Shown: piece by piece, positions 25,419 through 36,237 of the stretch | Layout: each line of letters starts with the position of its first letter | Position numbering within the stretch: the stretch's first letter is position 1 | Source of the DNA: an uncultured Eubacteriales bacterium | GTDB taxonomy: Bacteria; Bacillota; Clostridia; Christensenellales; Aristaeellaceae | Assembly: GCA_900540045.1 (NCBI GenBank) | Contig: UQEF01000001.1 | Coordinates: forward strand, 62,001-126,000 | DNA length: 64,000 nucleotides | Direction: 5' to 3' | Program-made: the position numbers and the translations under genes | The notes under the pieces: model-generated | The model's input: the letters and a program-made list of their open reading frames with translations, nothing else | Database searches by the model: none | What the model was told of the DNA's origin: nothing

Positions 25419-27326
25419 ATGAACGCAAAGGCCTCCTCATGGTTCAAACCCAACCTGCTGGCCAAAACATTTGGCATCGCATTTTTTGTCTATCTGTTCT
25501 TCGGCTTCATGCTTCTGCCGTGCCTCAACACGCTGACGCAGATCTTTACCGTGAAAAACGCCGACGGCGTGACCGATCCCCTGGCTGTGATCCGCTTTTT
25601 CTTTGCGGGCAACATGCCCAAGTATGTATGGAATTCGCTCAAGCTGGCGCTGTGCCTGGTTGTGACGGTGAATATCGTGGGCGTCAGCATCGTGCTTTTG
25701 ACGGAATACTTCGATATCAAGGGCGCGAAGATCCTGCGGCTGGGCTACATGACCACGCTGATCTATTCCGGCGTCGCACTGGTGACGGGGTATCTGTTCC
25801 TCTACGACAGCGACGGCATTCTGACCACCTGGCTGTATGAAATGTTTCCCAACATGGACCGCAACTGGTTTTCCGGCTTCAACGCGGTCCTGTTCACGAT
25901 GACGTTCGCCTGCACATCCAACCATGCGCTGTTTCTGCGCAACGCCATCCGCGGCATTGACTACAACACCGTGGAGGCGGCGCGCAACATGGGCGCCAAG
26001 CCCTTCAAGGTGCTCACGCGCGTGGTGTTCCCCACACTGATTCCCACGATGTTTTCCCTCACGGTCATGACCTTCATCACGGGTCTGTGCGCCATGAGCG
26101 CCCCGACGCTGCTGGGCTATGACTCCATCAATCCGGAAATCGTGCGCCTGGCGGGCTCATCCGTGGCGGACGAGGCGTTTCCGCAGGCGCGTGCGGCGCT
26201 GCTTTCCATTTTGCTGGCCATGTTCACCATCGTTCTGCTCACGGTGCTGTCCAACTACGAGCGCAAGGGCCATTACCTAAGCGTGAGCAAGACCAAGGCC
26301 AAGCTGGTCAAGCAGAAGATCACCAACCCCGTGGCCAATGTGTTTGCACACATCTACGCCTACGTGCTGTTCATCATCTACATGACGCCCGTGGTGATGA
26401 TCATCCTTTTCGCTTTCCAGAACTATCCCGCCATTCGCTCCAAAACGCTCAGCCTGAGCGATTTCACGTTGATCAACTTCTTCGGGTCGCAGGATTACGA
26501 GTTCATGACCAACCGCGGCAAGCTCAAGACTCGTCCCGACGCCATCTCCGGTCTGTTCGCCAATTCGGACACGGTAGGCGGTATCCGGCTGAGCTTCGTG
26601 CTTTCGGCCATCGCGGCGGCGCTGGCCTGCGTGATCGTGGTGGTGGCGGTCAACTACATCTTCAAAAACCGCGGTAAAAAGCGGTCCACCGTGCTGGAAT
26701 ACAGCCTGCTGTTCCCCTGGCTTTTGCCCACCATTCTGATCTGCTATTCCTACCGCACATTCTTCAACTCCGAGGATGTGTGGTATGTCTTCAACACCAA
26801 CCTGTACATGCGCGAGAACGTGCGTTTCCTCATCATCATGGCCTATACGGTGGTCAAATTGCCATTCGCCCTGCGCATGATTAAGGCGGCGTTCTATGCC
26901 ATCGACGAGGAACTGGAGGACGCGGCGCGCAATCTTGGCGCAAGCGGGCTGCTGACCTTCCTCAAGGTGAAGCTGCCCATTGTGCTTCCGAGCGTGCTGG
27001 CCGTCTTTGCCCTGAACTTCAACGCCCTCTTTACCGAATATGATATGTCCGCCACGTTTCACTCCAGCTATGGCAAGACTTACGCCATGATTATCCAGAA
27101 CATGTGCGCTGAGGAGGGCCGCGACGGATACAACGTCAATGCTTCGGGGCGCAGATGCGCCTCTACGGTGTTTATCATGCTGGTGAGCGGGCTGATTCTG
27201 TACCTGGTGTACGGCGTGGGCGCGAGGGATCTGGCCGACCGTCTGGCTCTGAAGGAGAAGCGGCGAAAACGGCGAGAAAAGCTCATGGCCCGCTTCCGCG
27301 GCGGCGGAGAAAAGGCCGCAGCCTGA
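25419..27326 (+). CDS. ABC importer permease, two permease domains in one chain (FbpB type)
   Basis: A 635-residue integral membrane protein with about twelve transmembrane segments in two homologous halves. Each half carries an EAA-type coupling motif: VEAARNMGAKPFKVLTRVVF (about residues 185-204) and LEDAARNLGASGLLTFLKVK (about residues 500-520). A single fused permease is characteristic of ferric-ion (FbpB/AfuB) and some phosphonate/thiamine importers. The C-terminus is basic. Start: ATG following AAGGGGGCAGCCGC. The gene closes the importer operon and is followed by a strong terminator. Confidence 0.9.
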   Translation: MNAKASSWFKPNLLAKTFGIAFFVYLFFGFMLLPCLNTLTQIFTVKNADGVTDPLAVIRFFFAGNMPKYVWNSLKLALCLVVTVNIVGVSIVLLTEYFDIKGAKILRLGYMTTLIYSGVALVTGYLFLYDSDGILTTWLYEMFPNMDRNWFSGFNAVLFTMTFACTSNHALFLRNAIRGIDYNTVEAARNMGAKPFKVLTRVVFPTLIPTMFSLTVMTFITGLCAMSAPTLLGYDSINPEIVRLAGSSVADEAFPQARAALLSILLAMFTIVLLTVLSNYERKGHYLSVSKTKAKLVKQKITNPVANVFAHIYAYVLFIIYMTPVVMIILFAFQNYPAIRSKTLSLSDFTLINFFGSQDYEFMTNRGKLKTRPDAISGLFANSDTVGGIRLSFVLSAIAAALACVIVVVAVNYIFKNRGKKRSTVLEYSLLFPWLLPTILICYSYRTFFNSEDVWYVFNTNLYMRENVRFLIIMAYTVVKLPFALRMIKAAFYAIDEELEDAARNLGASGLLTFLKVKLPIVLPSVLAVFALNFNALFTEYDMSATFHSSYGKTYAMIIQNMCAEEGRDGYNVNASGRRCASTVFIMLVSGLILYLVYGVGARDLADRLALKEKRRKRREKLMARFRGGGEKAAA

Positions 27327-27331
27327 TATGG

Positions 27332-27363
27332 GGCGGCATGGCATTTGCCATGCCGCCTTTTTT
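27332..27363 (+). terminator. Intrinsic terminator of the ABC importer operon
   Basis: Twelve-base inverted repeat (27332-27343 with 27346-27357) followed directly by six T (27358-27363). Confidence 0.93.
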
Positions 27364-27376
27364 CATGCAGGCAGCG

Positions 27377-27410
27377 AAAAGAGCCGACGCGTCTTTTTCG
27401 ACGCGACGGC
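27377..27410 (-). terminator. Intrinsic terminator downstream of rpsU
   Basis: Minus strand stem of 11 bases with one mismatch (27400-27410 with 27383-27393), followed by UCUUUU (27377-27382). Confidence 0.8.
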
Positions 27411-27430
27411 CCTTTTGGATTGCGTATGAA

Positions 27431-27604
27431 TCAGTACTTGCGCTTGCGTGCAGCCTCAGCCTTCTTTTTACGTTTCACGCTGGGCTTTTCATAATGCTCA
27501 CGCTTGCGAGCCTCTGCCAAAACACCTGTGCGAGCACATTGACGTTTGAACCGCTTCAGAGCGCTTTCCAGGGATTCATTCTCGCGGATGCGTACCTCGG
27601 ACAC
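27431..27604 (-). CDS. rpsU: 30S ribosomal protein S21
   Basis: A 57-residue basic protein ([20 protein letters not shown] at the N-terminus, ending AEAARKRKY) matching bS21, which sits at the 3' end of 16S rRNA near the anti-Shine-Dalgarno. The start is GTG at 27602-27604, with AGGGGAGGG upstream. It is placed downstream of the HIT gene and the dnaK block as in other clostridia, but has its own strong promoter. Confidence 0.93.
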   Translation of the reverse strand: MSEVRIRENESLESALKRFKRQCARTGVLAEARKREHYEKPSVKRKKKAEAARKRKY

Positions 27605-27675
27605 TGCTATCCCTCCCCTCGCTCATACCGCCTGGCCCCTTCACTGTGTCAAGGGCATACGGCGACCATACATTT

Positions 27676-27704
27676 ATTATAGCGCTTATCCGCCAAGCCG
27701 TCAA
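27676..27704 (-). promoter_or_regulatory. Sigma-A promoter of rpsU
   Basis: Minus strand TTGACG (27699-27704), 17-bp spacer, perfect TATAAT (27676-27681). Confidence 0.85.
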
Positions 27705-27754
27705 CCATGAATTTTGAACGAAACGTAAACTTCATGGACAGGAGCCGTGGAGCC

Positions 27755-28099
27755 TTATGCCATGCGCTCCGACAGCTTTTCACCGCCCAGCACATGATAG
27801 TGCATGTGCTTCACGGTCTGGCAGGCATTTTCCCCGCAGTTGTTGACGATGCGGTAGCCGCCCTCCTCCAGGCCCAGCGCTTTGGCTACCTTGGCGCAGG
27901 TGCGCAGGCAGGCCGCCAGCTCATGGTCAGTCAGGTCGGCATTGTGCGCCACGTCGGGCGTGTGCTTTTTGCTCACCACCAGCACATGCGTGGGGGCCTG
28001 TGGGTTAATGTCGTGAAAAGCGTAGGTATCCTCATCCTCATAGACCTTCTTGGACGGGATTTCCCCCGCTATGATCTTGCAGAACAGACAGTCCGTCAT
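27755..28099 (-). CDS. HIT-family nucleotide hydrolase (HinT-like)
   Basis: A 114-residue histidine-triad protein; HinT-like members hydrolyse AMP-lysine or other nucleoside phosphoramidates. CLFCKIIAGEIPSKKVYED opens the fold, with the two Cys-x-x-Cys zinc positions C4 and C7. The catalytic triad motif HMHYHVLGG is near the C-terminus, and the segment DINPQAPTHVLVVSKKH is typical. The ATG at 28099 follows AAAAGGAGAGG. It lies 26 bp after mtaB. Confidence 0.93.
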   Translation of the reverse strand: MTDCLFCKIIAGEIPSKKVYEDEDTYAFHDINPQAPTHVLVVSKKHTPDVAHNADLTDHELAACLRTCAKVAKALGLEEGGYRIVNNCGENACQTVKHMHYHVLGGEKLSERMA

Positions 28100-28125
28100 G
28101 TCAATCCTCTCCTTTTGCGTGATGC

Positions 28126-29430
28126 TTATGGCAGATATTCTACAACCGTACCCGCCATTCCTTCTTCGGTAAGCGCCTCAAGCCGCACCAGCGCCAACGC
28201 GCCGGGCCGGCCATTCTGTGCACGTACGTGGATGTATTCGGGGGTATATCCCTCTGCTCCGCCGTCATCCGGCAGCGATTCCTCCAGAAGCACCTGTGCC
28301 ACCTGGCCAAGGAAGCCCTCGCGGTAGCGGCAGGACAGCTTTTCGCCCAACGCAATCAGCCGGTGGACGCGCTGGGCCTTCGCTGCCTCATCCACCTGGC
28401 CGTCCATCGTGGCGGCCGGGGTACCCTCGCGCGGGCTGTAGGGGAACACATGCAGGCGGCTGAAGCCCACCTGCTCGCAGAAATCCAGCGTTTCCTGAAA
28501 TTCCGCTTCCGTCTCACCGGGAAAGCCCACGATCACATCCGTAGTAAAGGCAGCCTGGGGCCACATTCCCCGGATGCGCGCCACGGCCTCCAGAAACTGA
28601 CGGGTGTTATATCCGCGCTTCATGCGGGCGAGCACCGCGTCGCTGCCGCTTTGCAGCGCCAGATGGAACTGGGGACACAGTTGCGGCAGGGCTCCAAGCG
28701 CCTCCACAAAGGCCTGTGTGGCCACCCGTGGTTCCAGCGAACCCAGGCGCACACGGCGTACCCCCGGCGCTTCGCATGCGGCCTCTACCGCCTGCGCCAG
28801 AGAGGGACGGCCCGGCAGGTCGCGGCCATAGCTGGTCAAATGAATGCCGGTCAGCACCAGCTCCTGAAAGCCCGCCTGAGAAAGTGCCTCCGCTTCCCTG
28901 CGAATCTCTTCCAGCGGCCGGGAACGCACGCCGCCGCGCACGCTGGGAATGATGCAGTAGGTGCAGCGGTTGTCGCAGCCCTCCTGAATCTTCATCACGG
29001 CGCGGGTATGGCCCTCGTGGCTGTGGATGCTCAGTGGCTCGTAGGGTGAGTTGCTCACGCCCTCCACCGCCACCATCTGCATACCCTCGCGCACAGCCTG
29101 CTCCAGCAGCTCCACCACCCGGGCGCGGTACTGCGTGCCCAGAATGAGCCTCGCGCCCGTTTCGCGCAGAGCTTCGCCCATGCGCTGCGCCAGGCATCCG
29201 GTGACTACCAGTTCCGCGCCGGGGTTGCGCCGGCGGCAGCGGCGGATGGCCTGCAGGCTCTTTTTGTCCCCCGTACCGGTCACGGTGCAGGTATTGACCA
29301 CGTATACGTCTGCCGGCGCGCCCGCGGGTGCCACAGCATAGCCGTGGCGCTCAAACTCCTCCAGCATGGCCTGGCTGTCGTACTGATTGACCTTACATCC
29401 CAGCGTGGTAAAGCATACGGTCTTTTGCAT
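28126..29430 (-). CDS. mtaB: MtaB, threonylcarbamoyladenosine tRNA methylthiotransferase
   Basis: A 434-residue radical-SAM enzyme that adds a methylthio group to the t6A37 base of tRNAs reading ANN codons. The N-terminal UPF0004 domain carries three cysteines for an auxiliary Fe-S cluster (CFTTLGCKVNQYDSQAM, VNTCTVTG, VTGCLAQR). The radical-SAM triad is in GCDNRCTYCIIPSVRGGVRS. A TRAM RNA-binding domain fills roughly the last 65 residues. Length and CKVNQ signature separate MtaB from MiaB (CQMN). It is located between rsmE and the HIT gene, the conserved order. Confidence 0.93.
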   Translation of the reverse strand: MQKTVCFTTLGCKVNQYDSQAMLEEFERHGYAVAPAGAPADVYVVNTCTVTGTGDKKSLQAIRRCRRRNPGAELVVTGCLAQRMGEALRETGARLILGTQYRARVVELLEQAVREGMQMVAVEGVSNSPYEPLSIHSHEGHTRAVMKIQEGCDNRCTYCIIPSVRGGVRSRPLEEIRREAEALSQAGFQELVLTGIHLTSYGRDLPGRPSLAQAVEAACEAPGVRRVRLGSLEPRVATQAFVEALGALPQLCPQFHLALQSGSDAVLARMKRGYNTRQFLEAVARIRGMWPQAAFTTDVIVGFPGETEAEFQETLDFCEQVGFSRLHVFPYSPREGTPAATMDGQVDEAAKAQRVHRLIALGEKLSCRYREGFLGQVAQVLLEESLPDDGGAEGYTPEYIHVRAQNGRPGALALVRLEALTEEGMAGTVVEYLP

Positions 29431-29451
29431 GCGTCTGCTTTCGCTCCTTTA

Positions 29452-30195
29452 TCACATCTCGCCCATAGCGGCCCACAATACGCTCAGGGCACACAGGCCC
29501 GCCGTTTCCGTGCGCAGGATGCGCGGCCCCAGCGTTACGCTGACCGCGCCACGTGCACGCAGGGCCTCCCATTCCTCTGCGGCTATTCCGCCTTCCGGCC
29601 CGATGACCACGGCCACCCGGCCAGGCCGGCCATGATGCGCCGCAAAATCGGCTATCGCCCGGCTCATGGGCAGGGCACGTTCCTCCTCCCAGGCGGTGAG
29701 CAGCAGGTCCGGCGGGTCCTTTTTCAGTGCCTCCAGCGCCTGACGGAAGGCCTGCGCAGGCTCAATTTGCGGCACGTGCGCGCGGCCGCTCTGCTTGGCT
29801 GCCTCCAGCGCGATACGCGACAGACGATCGCGGCGGCTGTCCTTGCCTCCACGCGCCACGCAGCGCGTCATCTCCACGGGCCACAGCGCCCATACACCCA
29901 GCTCGGTGGCCTTCTGCACAATCCATTCCAGCTTGTCCGACTTTGGCAGGCCCTGAATCAGCGTGACCTTTGCACACGGCTCCGGCGAGGGGAGGGCCGA
30001 AAGCACGCGCGCCTCGCAGGCGCGGTCGTTCACCACTTCCAGCTTAGCGCTCCACAGCGTCTGGCCGTCCAGCAGCACAATCTCCTCGCCGGGGCGCAGA
30101 CGCAGCACGCGCGCGGCATGCGCGCTTTCCTCCGGGGAAAGCACGGCTGTCTTTCCTGCCGACGCGGGGTGTTCCACATAAAAACGATGCATCAT
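29452..30195 (-). CDS. rsmE: 16S rRNA uridine-1498 N3-methyltransferase
   Basis: A 247-residue SPOUT-class methyltransferase. The N-terminal PUA-like domain includes HAARVLRLRPGEEI. The knotted SAM-binding C-terminal domain has GLPKSDKLEWIVQKATELGV, VVIGPEGGIAAEEWEALRA and LGPRILRTETAGLCALSVL. The ATG at 30193-30195 overlaps the prmA stop by 4 bp (ATGA), indicating coupling. A second ATG directly follows it. Confidence 0.94.
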   Translation of the reverse strand: MMHRFYVEHPASAGKTAVLSPEESAHAARVLRLRPGEEIVLLDGQTLWSAKLEVVNDRACEARVLSALPSPEPCAKVTLIQGLPKSDKLEWIVQKATELGVWALWPVEMTRCVARGGKDSRRDRLSRIALEAAKQSGRAHVPQIEPAQAFRQALEALKKDPPDLLLTAWEEERALPMSRAIADFAAHHGRPGRVAVVIGPEGGIAAEEWEALRARGAVSVTLGPRILRTETAGLCALSVLWAAMGEM

Positions 30196-31139
30196 GCCGC
30201 CTCGTTTCTCAGTGCCAGAGCGACCCACTCGCCCTTCTCCAGGCGGTCCGCCACCACATAGCCCGCCGCCAGCGCGGCGTCCAGCACATCCTGCTCCCGC
30301 TCGCGGATGATGCCGGAGCAGATCAGCAGGCCGCCCTTTGCAAGATGGCGGGTGAGCGGCGCAGCCAGCATGCGGATGGCGTCGGCCACAATGTTGGCCA
30401 CGGCCAGGTCGCAGGGCATGGCCTCGCTTTTGCACAGATCGCCCTCCACGGCGCGCACGCGGTCCTCCACATGGTTCAGGACGATATTTTCACGCGCCAC
30501 CTTGACCGCCGCAGGGTCGATGTCGATGGCCAGCACCTCTCTGGCGCCCAGGCGCGCCGCCGCAATGGCCAGGATGCCGCTGCCGGTGCCTACATCCATC
30601 ACGCGCATATCGTTCTTGAGGTGCTTTTCCAACAGCTGCATGCACATGTTGGTCGTCTCGTGCGTGCCGGTGCCGAATGCCATGCCGGGGTCCAGTTCAA
30701 TGATCAGATCCTCCGGGCTGGGCTGGTACGCCTCCCAGGTGGGCTTGACCACCAGATGCGTGCCGATACGGAACGGCTTATAATACTTTTTCCAGTTTTC
30801 AGACCAGTCTTCATCCTTGACGCCGCTCAGCTCCAGGCGCAGGGTGCCCAGGTCGGCGCCTCCCTGCGCGCGCAGCTGCTCCAGATGGGCGCGCACGGCC
30901 TCAATCGTTTCCCGTTCCTTTTCGCCGCGTTCAAACCACGCCTTCACCAAAACGTCATCGGGCATGGCGTCGATCATGGCAGGGTCGTACAGTTCCCAGT
31001 ACACGCCCGGCTGACGGGGGTCGGGCACATCCGCGCGGTCCACGATTTCGCATCCCGCCGCGCCCAGCGCCATCATTTCATCGCTGACCAGGTCGCTCCC
31101 AAAGGTGGTGGTATGGACCACCGCTTCCAGCCATTCCAA
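30192..31139 (-). CDS. prmA: Ribosomal protein L11 methyltransferase
   Basis: A 315-residue SAM-dependent enzyme that trimethylates ribosomal protein L11. The C-terminal catalytic domain shows DPGMAFGTGTHETTNMCMQL, VMDVGTGSGILAIAAARLGA (motif I), IDIDPAAVKVARENI and VANIVADAI. The start is taken as TTG at 31139, because GGAGG lies nine bases upstream and the protein then begins MEWLEAVV like other PrmA proteins. The in-frame ATG at 31157 has no binding site. Confidence 0.93.
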   Translation of the reverse strand: MEWLEAVVHTTTFGSDLVSDEMMALGAAGCEIVDRADVPDPRQPGVYWELYDPAMIDAMPDDVLVKAWFERGEKERETIEAVRAHLEQLRAQGGADLGTLRLELSGVKDEDWSENWKKYYKPFRIGTHLVVKPTWEAYQPSPEDLIIELDPGMAFGTGTHETTNMCMQLLEKHLKNDMRVMDVGTGSGILAIAAARLGAREVLAIDIDPAAVKVARENIVLNHVEDRVRAVEGDLCKSEAMPCDLAVANIVADAIRMLAAPLTRHLAKGGLLICSGIIREREQDVLDAALAAGYVVADRLEKGEWVALALRNEAA

Positions 31140-31166
31140 GGTAAGGCACCTCCGCATCTTCTTGGG

Positions 31167-31207
31167 TCCAAAAGCGCCCAGGGCGCCTGGCGCCTTGGGC
31201 TTTTGGA
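31167..31207 (-). terminator. Large hairpin directly after dnaJ
   Basis: TCCAAAAGC (31199-31207 on the minus strand) pairs with GCTTTTGGA (31167-31175), with GGCGCC repeats pairing inside. The internal UUUU falls within the 3' arm, so it may act as a partial terminator or as an mRNA-end stabiliser between dnaJ and prmA. Confidence 0.6.
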
Positions 31208-32329
31208 TCAGTTGTTGAATATTTCCTTGATTTTGTCGGCGAAGGTCTTGCGTCCTTCGTATTCCTTGCCGCCCAGGCTCTGCTCCAGTTGGCGGAGCAG
31301 GTCCTTCTGCCGCTCGTTCAGCTTACGGGGCACCTCCACATGCACGGTGAGGATGAGATCGCCCTTGAGCCCGTTTTTCAGCGAAGGAATGCCCTGTCCC
31401 TTGATGCGGAACTGCGTACCCGTCTGCGTACCTTCGGGAATCCGCTGCTTCACGGGCTTTTCCAGCGTGGGGACGTCGATCTCCGCGCCCAGGGCCGCCT
31501 GGGTGATGCTGATGGGCATATCCAGGAGAATGTTATTGCCGTCGCGCTTGAACAGCCGGTGCGGCTTGACCGTTACGGTAATGTACAGGTCTCCCGCAGG
31601 GCCGCCACGCATGCCGGGCTCGCCCTCGCCGCGCTTGACCAGGCTCACGCCGTCCTGAATGCCGGCGGGGATACGCAGCTTCAGGCTGCGTTTGCGCCGC
31701 ACACGACCGGTGCCGCCACAGGTCTGACAACGGTCCTTGATGATCTTGCCCTCGCCGTGACAGGTGGGACAGGTACGGACCGTGACCATGAAGCCGCCGC
31801 CCGTGCGCACCTGGCCCGAGCCTTTACAGGTGGGGCAGGTCTGGGGCTGGGTACCGGGCTTGGCGCCCGTACCGCCGCACGCATCGCAGTTTTCGTTGCG
31901 GAAGAAATCGACCGACTTTTCGCAGCCGAAAGCCGCCTCCTCGAAGGTGATGGTGATGCGGTGCTGCAGGTCATTGCCCTGGACAGGACCGGCCCGCCGC
32001 GCACTGCCGCCCATGCCGCCAAAGAAGGTATCAAAGATGCTTTCAAAGCCGCCCATGCCGCCAAAGCCGCTGAAATCAAAGCCACCTGCGCCGCCGCCGC
32101 CCATCTGCGGGCCGTCAAAACCGAACTGGTCGTAGCGTTTGCGCTTTTCGGGGTCGCTGAGGACCTCATTGGCCTCGTTGAGCTCCTTGAAGCGCTCTTC
32201 GGCGTTTTTGTCGTTGGGATGCAGGTCGGGATGGCATTCCTTGGCTTTCTTGCGGTACGCGCTTTTGATTTCGGCCTCGGAGGCATCCTTGCTTACGCCC
32301 AACACCTCATAATAATCGCGCTTTGCCAA
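31208..32329 (-). CDS. dnaJ: Chaperone DnaJ
   Basis: A 373-residue Hsp40 co-chaperone that stimulates the DnaK ATPase. The J domain has the HPD tripeptide (KECHPDLHP). It is followed by a Gly/Phe-rich linker (GGGGAGGFDFSGFGGMGGF), then four zinc-finger CxxCxGxG repeats (CDACGGTG, CPTCKGSG, CPTCHGEG, CQTCGGTG) and the C-terminal substrate domain. The start is TTG at 32329: AGGTGAG precedes it and the protein begins MAKRDYYEVLGV. An in-frame GTG three codons upstream lacks a good site. Confidence 0.96.
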   Translation of the reverse strand: MAKRDYYEVLGVSKDASEAEIKSAYRKKAKECHPDLHPNDKNAEERFKELNEANEVLSDPEKRKRYDQFGFDGPQMGGGGAGGFDFSGFGGMGGFESIFDTFFGGMGGSARRAGPVQGNDLQHRITITFEEAAFGCEKSVDFFRNENCDACGGTGAKPGTQPQTCPTCKGSGQVRTGGGFMVTVRTCPTCHGEGKIIKDRCQTCGGTGRVRRKRSLKLRIPAGIQDGVSLVKRGEGEPGMRGGPAGDLYITVTVKPHRLFKRDGNNILLDMPISITQAALGAEIDVPTLEKPVKQRIPEGTQTGTQFRIKGQGIPSLKNGLKGDLILTVHVEVPRKLNERQKDLLRQLEQSLGGKEYEGRKTFADKIKEIFNN

Positions 32330-32377
32330 AAAGCTCACCTACTTACTTTCAAAACATGCTGTATATACAGACCGAAT

Positions 32378-32422
32378 GCCCCGGCGCGCGTGAGGGAGGG
32401 GGTTCCTCCCCCGCGCCGGGGC
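32378..32422 (-). promoter_or_regulatory. GC-rich hairpin in the dnaK-dnaJ spacer
   Basis: An 11-bp perfect outer stem (32378-32388 with 32412-32422) and an inner GGGAGG/CCTCCC stem, without a U-tract. It probably protects or processes the dnaK message. Confidence 0.65.
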
Positions 32423-32446
32423 TGATCGGGGCCATGCGGTCCCGAA

Positions 32447-34342
<1,896 letters not shown>

Positions 34343-34361
34343 TTACCGGGGAAAGAGGCCG

Positions 34362-35003
34362 TTATTCAGGAACGACCTTCACCATCGCATGGCGAAGCAC
34401 CGTGCCCTCCATCTGGTAGCCCTTGAGCAAGACCTCGCAGACGGTACCGGGTTCGCCGTCTTCCGGCGCGCCCTGCATCACCGCGTTTTCCAGATTGGGA
34501 TCGAACTTCTCACCCTGTCGGCTGATGGGGGTGATGCCGCGCTTTTCGAATGCCTCACACATTTGCCGAAGCACCATTTCCACGCCGCTTTTCAGCGAAT
34601 CGCCCTCGCCGGCGTTTTCGCCCGCAGCGGTGATGGCGCGCTCCAGATTGTCAATGACCGGCAAAAGCGTGGTGGCAAACGCCCGCGCCCCGTCGTCAAA
34701 GGCCTCCTTGCGGACATTCTGGTTGCGGCGCCGGAAGTTTTCAAAGTCCGCCTGCACGCGCTGGGCCATGGCCAGGTATTCTTCCTGCTTGGCGATGGCG
34801 GCAGCGAGCGCCTCGGCCGCTTCGGCAGCGGCGGTGTCCTGCGCCATTTCCTCCTTGGCCTGCTCGTGAGCCTCGTCGGCGTCCATGGCGGTTTCCACGG
34901 CTGCTTCCATGGTCTCAACAGCCTCTTCCGCTTCGCTGGCCTGCGGCTTTTGCGTAACGTCCTGCATGGTGTCCCCTCTTTGCTTTCTTTTCTTCTTTGC
35001 CAT
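34362..35003 (-). CDS. grpE: Nucleotide exchange factor GrpE
   Basis: A 213-residue GrpE. A basic N-terminus and a long Glu/Ala-rich coiled coil (about residues 20-90) are followed by the family core FENFRRRNQNVRKEAFDDGA, LLPVIDNLERAI and a beta domain ending LLKGYQMEGTVLRHAMVKV. Start: ATG at 35003 with AAGGAG upstream; an internal ATG at 34967 behind GAGGGG is possible. Only 6 bp separate it from hrcA. Confidence 0.96.
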   Translation of the reverse strand: MAKKKRKQRGDTMQDVTQKPQASEAEEAVETMEAAVETAMDADEAHEQAKEEMAQDTAAAEAAEALAAAIAKQEEYLAMAQRVQADFENFRRRNQNVRKEAFDDGARAFATTLLPVIDNLERAITAAGENAGEGDSLKSGVEMVLRQMCEAFEKRGITPISRQGEKFDPNLENAVMQGAPEDGEPGTVCEVLLKGYQMEGTVLRHAMVKVVPE

Positions 35004-35009
35004 ATTGTT

Positions 35010-36038
35010 TTACTCCTTGTCCTGCCTGAGCAGGTCGGTGAGCTGCTTGCCCATGGCGCTGAGCACGCTGAGCACCCGTCCATACTGCATGCGCGTGGGA
35101 CCGATGACGCCGATGGTGCCATGGGTGTTGTCACTCAAGCGGTAGGTAGCCGTGACCAGCGAGCAGTCTTCCAGTTCCGGAACACCGGTTTCGGGACCAA
35201 TACGCACGGTGAAGGCCATCTCGCCATGGTTTTCCATCAGCTTGAGCAGCTTATCCTTGGTTTCCAGCACGCTGAGGAAGCAGCGGGCCTTTTCCACATC
35301 CGAATACTCGGGAAAGTTGAGGATGTTGCTGGCGCCGCCCAAGGTGAGCTTGGCCTTGCCGCCCTCGCTGTCCACCGCGTCCAGAAATTCCGCCACACCG
35401 CTGAGCACCGGGCGCTCTGCCTGCATGTCGCGCTCCGTTTCCTTAATCAGGGTCAGCGCCTCGCTCAGCGTATGACCGCTGAGCCGCTCGGTCAGCGTGC
35501 GGCTGACAGCGTAGAGCGCATCGGAATCCATATCGTTGCCCACGCGGATCACGGAATCCCGCATGATACCGCCATCGGTAACGATCACCAATAGCGCGCT
35601 CTGGCTGCTCACCGGTACCAACTGCAGCGTACGGATGCGAAGCTCCGCACCCTTGGGGCTCATCACCAGCGATGTGTAATGCGTCAACCCCGACAGCACT
35701 TGCGCCGCACGGCTGATCACATCCTCCATCTGCTGCGCACGGTTGGTAAAGTAGGCGCGCACATCCGCGGCATCACCGGTGCGGATGGACCCGTTTTTAA
35801 GCAGCTGGTCCACATACAGCCGATACGCCTTGGCGCTGGGGATGCGCCCCGCGCTCACATGCGGCTGGTCCAGATAACCCAGTTCCTCCAGATCGCTCAT
35901 CTCGTTGCGGATGGTAGCCGAGCTCAGACCCATCTCATATTTTTTGGAGATGGTGCGGCTGCCCACCGGAATGGCGGTCAGGATATAGTCATCGATGATC
36001 GCCTGCAGAATGCGAAACTTACGTGCGTCCATCGTCAT
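35010..36038 (-). CDS. hrcA: Heat-inducible repressor HrcA
   Basis: A 342-residue repressor that binds CIRCE and needs GroE for activity in the cell. The winged-helix N-terminus is clear (RKFRILQAIIDDYILTAIPV, then SSATIRNEMSDLEELGYL and PHVSAGRIPSAKAYRLYVD). The larger C-terminal regulatory domain follows. The ATG at 36038 has GGAGG eight bases upstream; ATG 36032 is another in-frame option. A consensus CIRCE lies 43 bp upstream of the start, so hrcA represses itself and grpE-dnaK-dnaJ. Confidence 0.96.
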   Translation of the reverse strand: MTMDARKFRILQAIIDDYILTAIPVGSRTISKKYEMGLSSATIRNEMSDLEELGYLDQPHVSAGRIPSAKAYRLYVDQLLKNGSIRTGDAADVRAYFTNRAQQMEDVISRAAQVLSGLTHYTSLVMSPKGAELRIRTLQLVPVSSQSALLVIVTDGGIMRDSVIRVGNDMDSDALYAVSRTLTERLSGHTLSEALTLIKETERDMQAERPVLSGVAEFLDAVDSEGGKAKLTLGGASNILNFPEYSDVEKARCFLSVLETKDKLLKLMENHGEMAFTVRIGPETGVPELEDCSLVTATYRLSDNTHGTIGVIGPTRMQYGRVLSVLSAMGKQLTDLLRQDKE

Positions 36039-36080
36039 CCTTTCCACCTCCCTGACGGTATGTTTCACGCTTCCGGATTG

Positions 36081-36107
36081 TTAGCACTCGTTAAGGTCGA
36101 GTGCTAA
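36081..36107. promoter_or_regulatory. CIRCE operator
   Basis: TTAGCACTC (36081-36089), nine-base spacer, GAGTGCTAA (36099-36107): the exact consensus inverted repeat bound by HrcA. It overlaps the start of the hrcA transcript. Confidence 0.99.
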
Positions 36108-36116
36108 CACATGCAT

Positions 36117-36145
36117 ATCATATGCCAGTGGTCCCTGTTTGTCAA
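36117..36145 (-). promoter_or_regulatory. Sigma-A promoter of hrcA-grpE-dnaK-dnaJ
   Basis: Minus strand consensus TTGACA (36140-36145), 17-bp spacer, TATGAT (36117-36122), immediately upstream of CIRCE. Confidence 0.95.
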
Positions 36146-36204
36146 GTGCTTTTGAAATTTTCTTGCTCGAATTCAACATTTGTTCATAATCGGTTCAACC
36201 ATGG

Positions 36205-36210
36205 TATAAT
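36205..36210 (+). promoter_or_regulatory. -10 box of the WYL regulator gene
   Basis: Perfect TATAAT at 36205-36210. A weak -35 candidate TGTTCA (36181-36186) is 18 bp upstream. The predicted transcript start near 36217 excludes the ATG at 36217 as a start codon. Confidence 0.6.
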
Positions 36211-36237
36211 GCGTAGATGGAAAGGAGGCGTAGCGCC